DNA from: Pachyseris speciosa
Taxonomy: Eukaryota > Cnidaria > Anthozoa > Scleractinia > Pachyseridae
Length of the DNA stretch: 64,000 nt
NCBI GenBank assembly: GCA_016490735.1
Contig: JAEMWC010000397.1
Location: forward strand, 472,501-536,500
Direction: 5' to 3'
The notes beneath the pieces are model-generated. The model saw nothing but the letters and a program-made list of their open reading frames with translations, had not been told where the DNA came from and searched no databases. How positions within the stretch are numbered: the first letter of the stretch is position 1; each line of letters starts with the position of its first letter. The translations under genes and the position numbers were made by a program. Shown here in pieces: positions 38,040 through 50,292 of the stretch.

Positions 38040-38318
38040 TTAAGGCCATGTTACACGAGACAATTTTTCTTGCAACTTGCAACGCAACGATGACGAATAA
38101 AAAACCTTTCAAGTTGCAGAGGGGGTGTCACACGCAAGCAACTTGTCTCGCAACGTTGCGAAAAGTAGAGGGTCGTTCTACTTTTCTTGCAACCCGCAAC
38201 GCAACAATTGCAGTGTCAAAATGAGGTGTTACACGTGAATTTTTTCTTGCAACTTGCAACGCAACAAACGTTGCGTTGCAAGTTGCAAGAAAAATTGCTT
38301 CGTGTAACATGGCCTTAA
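38040..38318. mobile_element. MITE, 279 bp, with TTAAGGCCATGTTACACGA ends
   Basis: TTAAGGCCATGTTACACGA and its complement bound the element; the first four bases may be a TTAA target duplication. The interior repeats TTGCAACTTGCAACGCAAC in both orientations. It is non-autonomous. Confidence 0.9.
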
Positions 38319-39169
38319 CTCCTCCAAGAATTTATTAATAGAGTGAATCACAAATATGCTCTGAAGAAATTGGCTGTATAGAGAAGACGCCTCATCCTTT
38401 CATGTGTAATTCTTTTGTTTATAACATTAAATTTATTCTTTGCGCGAAATGTATTCTCCTGTTACTGTGGTAAGTATGTTATTATTTTGTTACTAAATAA
38501 ATATGTTGTTAAATGTTCTACGATCTGTAAGTCCTGTACTCGTAACTGCTAACAAACTGTCAAAAACTATTATGTAAAATTAAGTGTTGTATCGCACTGT
38601 TAGGTCATAGTTAACTAGCGACAGTGTCACTTGAAAAGTAGCACATCGCAGAGTAACGTTCCTTATTGTTTTACTGTTGTAAAGTAAGTATTGTGGAATA
38701 TTGTCGAACTTGTGTTCAATAAATGTTGTAAAAAATAGTTTACTAACTACATAAAATGGATTCGGACATCTTAACCAAGGTCTACACTGGTTCGTCTACG
38801 GTAACAGGTAACGTACCTTCAGCTTCTAACTAGATTTGCTGTCAACGGTTGTCTCTAAAGATTCTTCCACCGGGTCATCAAGCATGTCTCGTTGAAAACC
38901 AACTTAAAAGAAAGATCATGATGAGCAGGTGGAAACAATGTCGTACTTGAGCAAGAAGTGAACACATTACCCGAGACTACAGCAACTCTAAATACAACAA
39001 CAACAATAACTTTATTTTTGTGTACCTGCCAATAGGAGACACAATAACAAAGCAATTACTAAATAAATATTAAATATAATGACATTCTAAAATACTTGTG
39101 CGAAAATACCAATGTTATTCTATTAACAAAGATATAGAAATCTACCGATCCCAATAATTTAAAGGATAT

Positions 39170-39182
39170 ATATACACATACA

Positions 39183-39216
<34 letters not shown>

Positions 39217-39226
39217 CATATATACA
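39170..39226. repeat. (TACA)n microsatellite
   Basis: Repeated CATA units passing into TATACA. Confidence 0.92.
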
Positions 39227-39853
39227 TATATTTAGGTCCCAAACGATGCTACATATACGTTAAAAGCTTCTCTGAAATAGTACCCAGGTTGATTTGTAAA
39301 ACACTGCTATTGTTGTTGGTGATGAAGAAAGCATCTTAAGAAGCGTTCGATCCTGTCCGGGACTCCCTTTATTTGAAGGAAGAAATTACCATAGCCTTGT
39401 TATGACTTCAAAGTGAGTCCTTATAATTGTTGTATGGCCATCTGGTCCAACGTTTTCGAATTAGTAAGGTTAGTGTTAGTTGTCTCCATTGACGTATTAC
39501 AGGACCACCTTGAATGCCAACGTTTAATGCTCCTAACAACAGTTCTCTCAGAAACGTTCCTCAAACGACTCACGATGTATAATACTACTTTTTCGTAGTA
39601 AGTACAGAGAAACAACAACAATAATAATAATAATGTTGAAAATTTATATAGCGCAGCTTTCTATAAAAACGATCACGTGCGCTTTACATGTTTAAAAATG
39701 AAATATGAAAAATTTAAAACTAAGCATAAAAAATACAAAATAAAATACAAATTAAAAAAATGTGTTCACGTTAATTAAAAGCCATCTTAAAATAATTTGT
39801 CTATAAAACCTTCTTAAAAGATTAAAATGCCAGCACTCAACGGAATTACCATT

Positions 39854-42800
39854 TTAAAAATATTCTTCTCGGTTTTCAACGTGACGTTTCAAACGTGACT
39901 TACTTCTTTCTGTAGGAGACGTGTATTGGTCTTCTTGCGGTGGTGTATCGAGTGCAGTGGATGTACTTTCTTCCTCCGTGGGTAACGTTGGTGGCTCCAA
40001 GAATGTGGCTGATGCAGTCGTAATGGAAGAAGTCGGAGCCGCAAAGACTGGCGACACAGTGTTTTCCTCCGCTGCAAAAGAATCTTCACTTCTCAGAGAC
40101 GACAAAGTGTACACTGGGATCTCATCTGTGTCATCAATAGAACTATTTTCTGGAGATACTACCTCGTGGAGATCTGCTAACTGAGTACCCCCGGTGTCCA
40201 CACCTGTTGGATAAGCAGCATCAAATGAAGGTCCAGCTGGAAATGTTGCATTGTTTATCTGTGGCCTTTGATCGTGCTTTAACACATCCTCCTCTGTTGT
40301 GTCCTGGCTGCCTGACGCCTCATCTGGTTCAGTTTGAGCAAGACGGTCAAGCTTCTTCAGCTGGCTTAACCGGTTTTGTTGATAATCGACATCCTGAATG
40401 ACGGGTCGCTTATTCTCTTTTGCTCCACTTTTCTCAGCGTCTGTCCCCAAATTAACTCTTTCAGACTCATCGAGCACAGATTGTGTCATGGGAGTTTCAA
40501 AGTCTCCGTTGGGAAGTGCTTCGCCGCCTTTCGCTGTGGTACTTGGAGAAAACCCTTTCCACTCATTTACAGTAGACTGACCAATCGGGCTTTCGGTCGA
40601 AGCAGAAGCACCCATACTGCCCTGTGAATGCGGTTCATTGGTTCTGGTTTGGTCAAGAGATGCTTCATTCTGGTTTATGGTACTTTCCGTCTGTCTGTCC
40701 AGAGTTCCCTCTGGAACCGTTGTGTTGGATTCGTAGAAGGTTTCTTCTTTTGCCTTTTCATTGATCGGTACTTCTTGGTCGCTACCGCCGTTTCCCGTAT
40801 TTTTAATACCATTTTGACTAACGCTCTGTCCAGAACCGTTTTCGTCTTTAACGCTAATGGAAGTGCTGGATAGTTCTTTAACATTAACGTCTCCTAAATA
40901 TAGTTTCTCTTTAGCTTCTGTGAGATCTTCGGTGTTACCATTGGTTTCAGTGAATGATTCATCGCCACTTCCCAATGCTCCAGACGCATCCTGATCATCA
41001 TTTTCCGCTATGACAGGCTGTTCTTGCTGTTTTACGTCAGATTTGTTCTTTTCTTCGTCAGAGTTGCTCTCAATGTCTTCAAACGTTGCGTTTAAATCTG
41101 GTCTTCTTGGTTCATCAAACAAAGATTGATTTGACAAGGTTGATGGCTCGCTCTCACTACCGTTGACATGGATTTGCCGGAATTGTTTTACTTGGGCGTC
41201 AGCCATTTCGATTAAGTCCGTTTTGGTTGAAGCAACGTTCTTTATTTTTTCATCGGAAAAAAATTGATTGAGCTCCTTATCATCTGACCGAGGGCCTTTG
41301 GTGTCTCGTTGGACTGATTCCTTGGCGCCTTGGTCATGAGTATAATGACTATCATGTGTGTCATACTCAGTGTAGTCGCCAAGTCCCTCAGAAGAATCAT
41401 GGTGTTCAGACTCTTCTGGGAATGTTTCATTTCTTCGGTCTGGATTTTCTGGAGAAGACTGATTTGGGGGGTAAAAAGATCCTTTCTCTGTTGGTAAAAA
41501 ATCTGTGTCTGTGTCTGCCTGAAAGAGAAACAATAATTGAAAGAAAGCTTTCATAACTGAAAAAAGCTCAGACTTGAAGAAGGTAAGGCCATGTTTTAGG
41601 TCCATTTTATTCTTGTTCTTGCTTTATGGGGGCTTTAAGTCTCTAACTTAGTAATCACATACCTCTCGTATCAATGTCCTGATGATACAAACAGAGACCT
41701 GTGTAAATATCTCTAATATCAACCCTTAAACGCTGCAAGCGGCTTTGCAAGATTATTTAGCGACTAAAGAGAAATTACGGCTACAATGGCTTCTTTCGAT
41801 GGGTTAATTGGAACATTAACTTGCAAGCAAAGCAACACATCATGCCATGAAAAGCTTGTTAAATCTCGTCGAGATGAACGATCCAAAGTCCCAGACTTTA
41901 TATTAGGGGTGTGTTTCACATATGGGATAGTTACCCGCTCTCCTCCACTACCAGAACCGGAAGCACTGTCTGTGTGATCTCCACTTGCCCCATCCAGAGC
42001 TTTATGTAACAGCGCTTCAAGGTTTTTTGCTGTCACACTCTTTTCCAGCGAATGCACCGGGATCACTGCAGAGTTCGATGATAAGCCTTCAGCGCCAAAC
42101 GAAAACTGGGGAACTGGAAGATCGTGAGTGACGTCTCCCTTTCTGTCGAGGTCATCTGAAACAAACAAAGAAGGGCGATTTTATAACATTTTTGCTAGAA
42201 CCATTACCAATCCCCCTGATTAACAAACTGCTGCCTGTACTAGGTTACAGCAACATAATAAGTACGGGGAGATGTCGGAAATACTAATGAGAAACTGACA
42301 AAAAAGGGAACGAACCACCTCAAGTGTGATAAGCCTTGAAGCAGCGCAAGACGTATATTTTGATGGGTCATTATTACCACTCTCTTTATCCGTTGATACT
42401 ACAATCATGTTATCAAAAAACTGCCCAGTCATTGGTGATTTCAAAAACGGCACGGTGAAACTTTTTATTGTTATCAAAATTTGATAAGCAGGATAAGACG
42501 CAACTTTTGGCAAAGTTTAAAAAAATTCTGTACATGGGGTTCAGAGCCACCTTAAATTTTCGAAAATTTAAGGTGGCTCTGAACCCCATGTACAGTAAAT
42601 TAACGGTAAATTAATATAAATAGGTCACGTGGCATACTTAATGTCCAAATATCTCACAATAAATATGACCTATACCACATTAAAAGGCGGAATTACATTA
42701 AAATGGTCTTTCTCAACCTTTTGAAGCAGATTTTAGAATTTCTAAGTGCAAACGTTCCCCATTCCCAAAGCACGAATCATGACGTCATTAATCAAGAGAT

Positions 42801-43002
42801 GTCACGTGACACTTAAGACAATTTTCACGTGGTCAAAATTCAAAATTTATGACGAGCAATTGTATAAATTGCGTTCACAACTGCGAGGATCATTCTTCAT
42901 TTGATTTCATTTCCGCAGTTCATATATGATTCATTTCATATATCATTCACACTCATTTCTCTCACGGGAACATATGAACCCACAATTGACCTGCTCCCAA
43001 CA

Positions 43003-43033
<31 letters not shown>

Positions 43034-43252
43034 ATCGCACCGGTAATCGCGAGGTCACGGGTTCGAACCCCGTTGAAGTCCTGAATTTTTTTCAGGCTTC
43101 TTTTCGCAATTGTATAAATTGCGTTCACAACTGCGAGGATCATTCTTCATTTGATTTCATTTCCGCAGTTCATATATGATTCATTTCATATATCATTCAC
43201 ACTCATTTCTCTCACGGGAACATATGAACCCACAATTGACCTGCTCCCAACA

Positions 43253-43283
<31 letters not shown>

Positions 43284-43502
43284 ATCGCACCGGTAATCGC
43301 GAGGTCACGGGTTCGAACCCCGTTGAAGTCCTGAATTTTTTTCAGGCTTCTTTTCGCAATTGTATAAATTGCGTTCACAACTGCGAGGATCATTCTTCAT
43401 TTGATTTCATTTCCGCAGTTCATATATGATTCATTTCATATATCATTCACACTCATTTCTCTCACGGGAACATATGAACCCACAATTGACCTGCTCCCAA
43501 CA

Positions 43503-43533
<31 letters not shown>

Positions 43534-43753
43534 ATCGCACCGGTAATCGCGAGGTCACGGGTTCGAACCCCGTTGAAGTCCTGAATTTTTTTTCAGGCTT
43601 CTTTTCGCAATTGTATAAATTGCGTTCACAACTGCGAGGATCATTCTTCATTTGATTTCATTTCCGCAGTTCATATATGATTCATTTCATATATCATTCA
43701 CACTCATTTCTCTCACGGGAACATATGAACCCACAATTGACCTGCTCCCAACA

Positions 43754-43784
<31 letters not shown>

Positions 43785-46409
43785 ATCGCACCGGTAATCG
43801 CGAGGTCACGGGTTCGAACCCCGTTGAAGTCCTGAATTTTTTTCAGGCTTCTTTTCGCAATTGTATAAATTGCGTTCACAACTGCGAGGATCATTCTTCA
43901 TTTGAATAATTCATCTTATAAGCAGAAAATGAAGCACTATGAAATCTTTGCGGCGGGTCATCTAATCATAAATAGCCAAGCCTTAACACACATGAGACGG
44001 TCTACACATATTCGCGTCTACGTTCGTTTTGCTCTCAGCTTATGTTTGTTTGCTCTCAATACATTTTTCGTTCCTTCTAGAAGGGAGTCGGTGTGGAACA
44101 GATTAGAGAAACTGCTGTGCGGCAGGTTACGTCAACATCTTGCAAAAACGTTACCGATCTCACATAAGCTTGCATGTACCCATTCATGCACCTACACCTC
44201 AGCAGATAAAAACAACGGTATTTATCAAACATCTTTGGAACAAATTGAAACTGCAGTGCATAGATCCAGGCTTGTACGGTGACATCAGGGCAAAAGCAAA
44301 ACACACCAATAACTTTATTGATTGTTTGCGGCGATTAAATAGTAAGGCTTAATTTGAAATTGTCACTGTTACACGTGAAGAACTGTTCACACAACGTTAC
44401 GGTGACCAGCGTACAATGGTTATCTTACCAGTTGAATTGACGGGAAATTCCGGCTTTGATTTCTTGGGTGACATGCTTGTTCCAAGCTTCATTAAATTCT
44501 GCCCGAGGTTGGACAACAATTCAGGAAGAGAATCGCGCTTGACAGCTTGTGCCCCGTTTATTTGCACGTGCAGTTTCAGTTTGCTGGGAACGATTAGGTG
44601 AGGAGGAAGGCTAATGTGACTTCTTCTGTTGTCATGGTGATCCACGTGAACACGCTGCGACTTTGGTTGCAACTTTTGCTTGGGATGTTGAAGAAGCGGT
44701 TGGTGATGGTGATGATGATGATGATGATGACGATGATCGTGATGATGGTGTCGGTGAGGATGGCGATGGTGGCGCGAATGGTGAACATAATGTTTGAACG
44801 GGTTGTGGTGATGATGAAGATGACGATGATAGTGCGAATGATGGTGATAATGTTTCAGTGGATTATGATGATGGTGATGATGATGGTGGTGTTGATGATG
44901 ATGGTGATGGTGATGGTAATGTTTCAGTTTATCATGGTTGTGGTGAACATGTGGATGATGGTGGCGATGGTGATGGTGATGGTGATGATGGTTGTTATGG
45001 TGGAATATCTTTTGATGAAGCTTTGTCTTGAGATTAACCGCCTTTGCTTTGGCGTCTGTTGGAAGAGAATATTGTTTTAGTCGTTCATATTAGTTTCTTA
45101 TGATTTGATATGAACATGCTAAACTTTGCGAACAAAGCAAGCGTTTTCTCACAAACAAAACTGCCTAGCAACTGAACAAGAAGTCAGAGAGGGAACGTAT
45201 TCACAGGGCCTCCCTCTTAGCCGTGCACGCGCCGCCTCCAGTCTTCTGGGTATCGCAAGACCTTTCAGCATCCTTATAGGCCTGTCATACAAACGCTGAG
45301 ATACACAAACGTGAGCCCATGGATCAAAGATTTTAATCCTGGTGTTTTCGATTCTGTTTCAAAACGTTTAAATGCAATCTAGTGCCTTTTCTTAGACCAT
45401 ACCTGCTATGAACGATGGATATTTAGATGAACGACGTGGATATAGTGTCATTCCTGATAAAGCCCCCCACAAGAATTAGGGTAACCTTCCTCAGCTTTAC
45501 TGCCGTAAGATACGGTTCATTAAGGCATTTTAGTGTTGATTTTTGAGAAAAAAAACATTAAACACTTAACACATAAACGCAGCCTAAGGAAACGAAGTTT
45601 TGAATGAATTTTATGTGACCAATTCCAACGAAAGTTGTTCTGATATAGATGACGGCTTTAAAAGTTTCTCGTATCAAGTTCCAAATTCCTTTCACTGTTA
45701 TCAATATATTTTGTATGGCCGACTTAGGAGAATTTTTATATATCATGGTAATTACTCCAAAAGCTACTACCAGTGTGTTTGATAAACCAGTAATTCTGTG
45801 AAAACAATCTATACAGTATGCTCGTCACTTTTTAATTCAGGGCATAGGAGGAGTGAAAACCTATTAAGCGAGGAAAGAACAATATTGACCCGGCAACCAG
45901 CTGTGATTCAATGAACTGTAGCCAACACAGGAGAACTATTAAAGATCCGTGTTTGGCACCGCTTATATTAATGGGCAGAACAGACGCTAGATTCTAAATT
46001 CGTAAACTTTGTTAGCCACAAAAAGCACTCTTTGAAGATCAATAGCATGGTAGGATTTGAACGTTAATCCTACCCCAGCAAAGATTGTTGTTGTACAATC
46101 TATTTTATCTTTGCAAATTACGGCTCACGGCGAATGTTCACCGACACTATAAGACATCTTTGCGGATATCAGTTTAAAATGATGATACTTCCAACGCTAG
46201 CAAGGCCCTCTATTATTTGAAATGATCATTCTCCAATATATTTTTTTTTTTTTGGATGAGATCACTGATAAGCATGTCGAAGAGTCACTGAACAGCTCAG
46301 AGAGTGAAAAAAATCAAGCAAACTTCTCACCTTTGCTGTTCCTACTGCTGGCACTGGAAATTAACGTAACAGATACAAGAAATAAAGCCAGAATTACTTT
46401 GCGATTCAT
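39854..46409 (-). CDS. Secreted His-rich / acidic Ser-Thr-rich protein, 4 exons, family not recognised
   Basis: Exons 46409-46331, 45055-44429, 42155-41935 and 41518-39854 have GT donors, AG acceptors and matching phases (1, 1, 0), giving 863 residues. Exon 1 encodes a signal peptide (core VILALFLVSVTLISSA) ending near residue 20-22. Residues about 45-148 contain roughly 65 His, as HHHH runs broken by three KHY motifs (DKLKHY, NPLKHY, NPFKHY). A basic, Pro/Leu-containing segment follows (to about 235). Residues 237-863 are acidic and Ser/Thr/Asn-rich, with Ser-Gly pairs beside acids (DGASGDHTDSASGSGSGGE) that could carry glycosaminoglycan, several Asn-X-Ser/Thr sites, and a C-terminal RLKR that could be a furin site. 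Extracellular metal or mineral binding is inferred from composition only. Intron 2 contains the tRNA-like array. Exon 2's His codons produce a Met/Val-rich open frame on the plus strand, which is a shadow. Confidence 0.85.
42528..42595. repeat. Perfect 68-bp palindrome
   Basis: Two 34-base arms meet at 42561/42562 with no spacer and no mismatch (left arm begins CTGTACATGGGGTTCAGAGC). It lies in intron 2 of the His-rich gene. Confidence 0.97.
43008..43081 (+). tRNA. tRNA-Thr(GGT)-like gene, array copy 1
   Basis: Acceptor GGCTTCA pairs with TGAAGTC, the D arm is GCTC/GAGC, and the T arm is ACGGG-TTCGAAC-CCCGT; both Pol III boxes are intact. Counting canonical positions puts GGT at the anticodon, but position 33 is C, not T, and the five-base anticodon stem does not pair; an alternative four-pair stem TCGC/GCGA leaves a ten-base loop. 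It is followed by CTGAATTTTTTTCAG. It is either an unusual tRNA or a tRNA-derived repeat. Confidence 0.6.
43258..43331 (+). tRNA. tRNA-Thr(GGT)-like gene, array copy 2
   Basis: Identical by eye to the 43008 copy, including C33 and the non-pairing anticodon stem; T run of seven after the discriminator. Confidence 0.6.
43508..43581 (+). tRNA. tRNA-Thr(GGT)-like gene, array copy 3
   Basis: Same sequence as copies 1 and 2; the downstream T run has eight bases instead of seven. Confidence 0.6.
43759..43832 (+). tRNA. tRNA-Thr(GGT)-like gene, array copy 4
   Basis: Same sequence as the other copies; the last complete unit before the array breaks off at about 43905. Confidence 0.6.
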
Positions 46410-47720
46410 TTTGGTCCTGTTTTTCTTGTTTTCAGCTTTCACAGATTTTCCTTCGGGAGTTCAAATCGGTTTATCGCTCGTCGATTTGCTTATCGCGTTG
46501 GCATTTCTTGTACTGGCGCAATATGTTTTGGTTTTGTTTGGAAGCAGTTTCGATTGGTCTAAATTGCAAAACACTAACAGGTGAGCAGGATTGAAAGCAA
46601 AACAAGCCCTTTTTTTACTGATCTCAAACTGATCAAGCTAAATTCAAATAATGAGGGTTTTAAGCTATTCCTATCAGTCTCAAATGATTATGACGGGCTT
46701 AGAAAAACACTGAGCCGGAATGAAGAAAATGGCTCAAGAAGGGTTTGGGAAGATCGAGGTGATAATTATAAGAAGATGAAAATAAAATGGTAGTGAGATA
46801 AAAGTTTCTTTTCTCTTTCCATTTTCCAAGCATCTGTGGAATAGAGATAGAGTAGCCTGATCCAGGCTCTCAGAGCTTTGGGGCGAGCGCGTGAGAACGA
46901 GCGAAGAAAATTTACCCTCCCCCAGTCCCCGCGCGATTTTCTTTCCTCGTTCTTCGCTCGTTGTTTCCTGTTTTGTTCTTATCTGAGAGCCTGGAACAGG
47001 CTAAGATGGAGTCGTGTGTTGAGTGGGTATTTCTAGTCCCCGCTCTTTCTGCGACATTACATTCCCTTAAACGCAAGGGTTCATTCATCTCCCTGTGCTG
47101 AAAAATGGTACTCAGATGAAGGAAAAACAAACTATGTTTATGAACAGGTTGTGAAAAATAGCAAAATAGTGCAAGAACAACAGTGGTCGAAGACATACCG
47201 GTATGTACCAAAGTCAAATTGCGCATTTTAATTAGTTTCGTATGCGGTAACTGCCTTGATGGGCTCCTGGCCAAGTGGTAGTAAAAGAGAACATATTTCT
47301 TCTTCTCTTCCAGAGTCTGCCCAAGAAAACAAATCTTTGTGATTTTCGTTTTCTTAAATATCGATTTATGTTGAATAATTAAACAAAAAAAAAGATTTAT
47401 GTTGAATGAAATCGCCGGACTGGTCGATGAAATCCCACCACAGCACTGCTTTTGGAGCTGCAGGATTAAAGGACGAACAAACTTTCACTTTTGGTTCCTC
47501 TATTAATGATTACTTCTGAGAAAACAATCAAGGTCCAATGCAATTTGCGCACTCAGGGCTAGTCGAGATTATAACCCATTTTATCAACCTTTAAAATTTT
47601 CACTGAAATTTTCGATCTACGTTGACAAATTACGACAACCAGAGCATTTGTCACCCATAAGCGTAAAAGTCCTATGTTAGGAAAAGAAGTTGCAGTGAAC
47701 GTTTCACACTCCCCCTCCCT
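46410..47720. other. 5' flank of the His-rich gene, non-coding
   Basis: The promoter of the His-rich gene should lie at the left end. I see no clear TATA element or conserved block. A foldback (46855-47004) is the only structured feature. Confidence 0.5.
46855..47004. mobile_element. Foldback MITE
   Basis: TAGCCTGATCCAGGCTCTCAG and the near-complement CTGAGAGCCTGGAACAGGCTA bound 150 bp; internal arms GAACGAGCGAAGAA and TTCTTCGCTCGTT also pair. Confidence 0.82.
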
Positions 47721-48166
47721 GATGAGAACACCGTGTATAAATAAAGTTATTTGATTTGATTTACAACTTCCGTTGCGCAGTACCTCTTTCAAGAGAATGA
47801 TATCTATCTAGTGAGCGGGTATGATAAATATTGACATATTTCCACGCGCTTTCAGAGATAAGCTTGCATGGGTAGTAAAAAATATTTGCGCAGTGAGATA
47901 AGAAGCTGTGCATTGCCTGAAATAATTACAGTGCGGAGAATAAGAAAGCAGTGCTAGTTTAAACTAACATACTGGTACAGACTGGATCGACCCCGTTGAG
48001 GTATCGCACGAGTTGAATGACAAACTATAAACACACCTTTCAGAACAAAGATCGAGTTTGTTGTTATGATTCGGTTTTTGTGTGATTCAGTAGTTAGTAG
48101 ATTTGATTTCTCCGATAATGATCTCTTTTAGCCATCGTTATCAGGATCCTAGTCGCTATCTATAGT

Positions 48167-48412
48167 GAGGCCTTCCAAGGGGTAGAAGCGACAAGTGACA
48201 TGGTTCCCAAAACAGGCGACAATCTTCTCCCAAAACACCGACAACAGACAGAAATTGGCAGAAAACGCGCGACAATTTGCGACAGCGACAATTCACTTTC
48301 CATTCCTCTTTGTTTTCTTTGCGACAGCGACATTTGTCCCTAACGAAACAAGCGACAGACGGAGTCGTAAATGAGCGACAAAGCGACACCAGACCATCCC
48401 TTGGAAGGCCTC
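48167..48412. mobile_element. MITE with GAGGCCTTCCAAGGG ends, duplication copy 1
   Basis: Perfect 15-bp terminal inverted repeats flanked by TATAGT on both sides (apparent 6-bp target duplication). The interior is rich in GCGACA units. Confidence 0.88.
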
Positions 48413-48459
48413 TATAGTAGTCAATTTCTAAATGATAAGTACCCTCTATTTAATTATCC

Positions 48460-49050
48460 ACCTAGCTACCGAGCTACTTACCCACCCACCTACCTACCCA
48501 CCACCTACGTGACCCACCCAACCCACCTACCCACCTACCCCGGCCTACCTACCTAAAATTTTATTTAAATTAGTATAGAACTTTAACTTATGTAAAGTGC
48601 TTCTGAATATTGTTTATAGTTTTAGCGCTATGCAAATTCCTTATTATTATATCTATCTACCTATCTAATTAATTGGTTTTGTAATTTTAATTACAGTTCT
48701 ACTACTTTGTCACACTTTTATAAGGTTCGCCAACTGTCTTTGAAGTTGTAAGTTAGCTACTCCTAGCCTGTGCTGCACGTGATGTATTTGTGCTAATACA
48801 CTTATTATTTTGATTTTGTCTATCCATTGTCACACATGTATTTCCGCTTTTTCGCTCTCTGACCACTGAAGGTCGACCTTTGCAAGGGACTTCGTGTCCT
48901 CTTGTTGTTCCTCCACGGATGTATTTCCTAAATGCTTATTAATGAATGAATAAATAAATAAATAAATAAAGGATAAATAAATACCTACTTGTCTACCTAC
49001 CTACCTACCTACCTACCTACCTACCTACCTACCTACCTACCTACCTACCT
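48460..49050. repeat. CCTA/CCCA tetranucleotide tracts
   Basis: An imperfect ACCTACCCACC region at 48460-48555 and a clean (CCTA)n run at 48995-49050, with an AATA run at 48950. The matching tracts in copy 2 differ in length. Confidence 0.85.
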
Positions 49051-50292
49051 GGCTACCACGATTTGTAAGCTGGTCTCCGTCGCCAGATCGAGATAACCCT
49101 CCTTATATTCCTCGTCCCCTTTTAAAATATATTTTCAAATGTTATTATTGCAGATTTCATGAGCGATTTTGCTAGGCATCCGTCAAAAGAAAAAAAACTG
49201 CCATGGTTTTAAATTTCATTTAGAATACTTGGTCAGACATTCCGAACATTTTTAAATTGCGATGCTGCCGTGGTAGTATTGAGTATTCAAGTCAATGTAC
49301 TGATATCTCTTGTTTTTCCGGTGGAAACGTGGCTGTGTATTTAATCAGAGATCAGAGCTTATGATTTAAAATCTATATTAAAGCCCTCACTTCAGTATAC
49401 TCTGCCGATTCAGGTTTCCGGTACCAAAGCATAAACAGCATTAAAAGATTTCCTATCTACTTTGGCCGTAAAAAAACTTTAACCACGCCTACAAGCGGAA
49501 GAGAGATTAATGAAGTCTGCATGAAACACCACATATTTCAATCAATTTCTATCAAGCGCTGTGGGCAAATAAAAGATTCCGGCTTAGATTTTCGACCCAA
49601 CCGATCGAAAGCCGAGGTTTGCGTTCCATTTTAGTGGCTAAAAAAATCTTTAGACCAATATTTATTGAGTATGTGTAATATAGAGCAAACCAGAATTGAA
49701 GATCGTTATCCGGATAAACAACTGATCTTAAAATAGACGTATATATATGACAGGTTTCCGGCTAGATAATAGGCTGATCTTTGTAGGACCTTTCTGAAAA
49801 CCACGTCATGTGATAAAAGCTTCCTAATTAAAAATTCTAAAATTAAACGAGACTTACCTAAGTCGATGTTCGATTGGAATTCTTCAGTCCTCGTTATCAG
49901 TCAGGAACGAAGGAGTTACATGAGAAGCATGCGCATGCGCATGCGCATGCGCATGCTTATCAAGTCAGTCTTAAAAGCGAGTGTTTCCAGGAGAAAAAAG
50001 GAACGAAGGAGCGGGAGGGAAAAAACCCAAGGGCCGGGAATGTAACTCCTTCGTTCCTGACTGATGACGAGGGAGAATTCCAATCAAACATCGACTTAGG
50101 TAAGTCTCGTTTAATTTTAGAATTCTACCTCGACATCAGTCCGAGTCACTACGGAGTTACATGAGATTTGAAAGCCCTGGAAACACGAACAAGTGAAGTA
50201 GCTGTGGATCGCGTAAAGGAATAACAGCTTTAATGGGTCATAACAGGCATGATAGCAATGAACAATCCATTGCGTTACACATAAAATGTAAG

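Larger units (their letters stand above)
36483..39853. other. Intergenic region between the homeobox and His-rich genes
   Basis: No supported gene. It holds the 181-bp tandem repeat (37190), a MITE (38040), a TACA microsatellite (39170) and, at about 39612-39670, an (AAT)n junction with TTTATATAGCGCAG that looks like the tail of a retroelement. The two genes converge here. Confidence 0.55.
42856..43905 (+). repeat. 250-bp tandem array, 4 full units plus a partial fifth
   Basis: GCAATTGTATAAATTGCG starts units at 42856, 43106, 43356, 43607 and 43857. The units look identical apart from one extra T in the T run of the third. Each holds a hairpin CGCAATxxxxxAAATTGCG, an ATATATGATTCATTTCATAT block, a complete tRNA-like gene and a T-run hairpin. 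Near identity implies recent amplification or homogenisation. Confidence 0.97.

Noticed and set aside
38003..38310. Short ORFs on both strands with LATCNAT motifs
   Set aside because: They are readings of the inverted arms of the MITE at 38040-38318.
43436..43651. Minus-strand ORF with GFEPVTSRLP
   Set aside because: It is the complement of the tRNA-like array; such peptides are a known artefact of translating tRNA genes.
43902..44282. 126-codon plus-strand ORF just after the tRNA-like array
   Set aside because: No domain, no signal peptide, and antisense within an intron of the His-rich gene; nothing supports it.
44598..45080. Met/Val-rich 160-codon plus-strand ORF
   Set aside because: It is the exact codon-aligned complement of the His-rich exon; ATG and GTG arise from CAT and CAC.
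46222..46584. Plus-strand ORF with hydrophobic stretches (120 codons)
   Set aside because: Overlaps the minus-strand signal-peptide exon; no splice or family support.
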